A DNA stretch of 64,000 nucleotides from Mucilaginibacter sp. Bleaf8 (GTDB lineage Bacteria > Bacteroidota > Bacteroidia > Sphingobacteriales > Sphingobacteriaceae): NCBI RefSeq assembly GCF_018390515.1, contig NZ_JAHBBK010000001.1, positions 930,001 through 994,000 on the forward strand. The letters are read 5' to 3'. A program made the translations under genes and the position numbers. Under the pieces are notes generated by a model, which was given only the letters and a program-made list of their open reading frames with translations, did no database searches and was not told the DNA's origin. Below, piece by piece: positions 63,876 through 64,000 of this stretch (position 1 is the first letter of the stretch; every line of letters begins with the position of its first letter).

Positions 63876-64000
63876 TCAGGGATAGATGAAAAATTTGGGG
63901 TGAAAGGCTACGTTGTTAATAATGATGTCCCCTTCGGCATGGCCTGCTTTCATGGGAATAATGTAAAGCAGTACTCTCAGATTTTTTTCGGGCTTGTACA
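63876..64000 (-). CDS. C-terminal end of an unknown protein (partial)
   Basis: Minus-strand open frame entering from the right edge, stopping at 63876-63878 (TGA), 5 bp before the DUF421 start. The visible 41 residues read RVLLYIIPMKAGHAEGDII and end HPKFFIYP. Not recognised; likely in one operon with DUF421 and the GreA/B-like gene. Confidence 0.6.
   Translation of the reverse strand, partial: YKPEKNLRVLLYIIPMKAGHAEGDIIINNVAFHPKFFIYP

Overview
The window is chromosomal DNA of a Bacteroidota bacterium, most likely family Sphingobacteriaceae (Mucilaginibacter- or Pedobacter-like; genus is a guess from gene content). Pointers are a type IX secretion plug protein, a lipidated TamA homologue (TamL), DUF1573, DUF3276 (PUR-type), DUF5522 and HSDR_N proteins, lipoprotein signals of the SCxK type, an exported PL1-like pectate lyase, and promoter-like boxes of the Bacteroidota pattern TTTG-N19..21-TAnnTTTG.

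Layout. 1-4662: tail of a basic protein, an exported M28 peptidase, an exported pectate lyase, two unknown small genes. 4923-10134: Ku and LigD (a two-gene NHEJ operon), then a HipA-like kinase overlapping a DUF3037 gene, then a MOSC protein. 10260-15312: a wrecked choice-of-anchor-I lipoprotein gene, then OBAP/DUF1264, DUF4142, VOC, DUF72 and YdcF-like genes. 15313-21034 is an accessory island: AT-rich gaps, a 47-residue membrane protein, a secreted HELLH metallopeptidase (zincin) lipoprotein with a TonB-C-like exported partner, a second and partly truncated copy of this pair, and decayed minus-strand outer-membrane gene ends. 21035-31667 is housekeeping: tRNA-Arg(CCG), ychF, mgtE, DUF3276, an ABC exporter, the nusB-DUF1573-yajC operon, the ybbR-coaE-MBL exonuclease-DUF5522 operon and a MarR regulator. 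31712-50046: tamL diverging from an overlapping SpoU methyltransferase, tRNA-Cys, pyrD, SGNH hydrolase, ABC-F, T9SS plug, thioesterase, a frameshifted macro-domain gene, aldo/keto reductase, EVE, holA, HSDR_N, a hybrid histidine kinase and valS. 50046-64000: a phased GGWACA repeat array, lipoproteins, an M13 peptidase, DUF481, DUF2130, Mut7-C RNase, AIM24, an ECF sigma/anti-sigma pair, an SPFH protein, dispersed hairpin repeats, a GreA/B-like protein and DUF421.

Most noteworthy are: (i) the duplicated zincin/TonB-C-like module, whose two copies differ almost only at synonymous sites in their key blocks but share one nearly identical 122-bp patch and a sharp deletion junction; (ii) ten GGWACA hexamers at 9-10 bp spacing on one face of the helix upstream of valS; (iii) the HipA-like kinase/DUF3037 overlapping pair next to NHEJ genes; (iv) two genes broken by small indels (macro domain, choice-of-anchor I). 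No CRISPR array, transposase or complete mobile element was seen.
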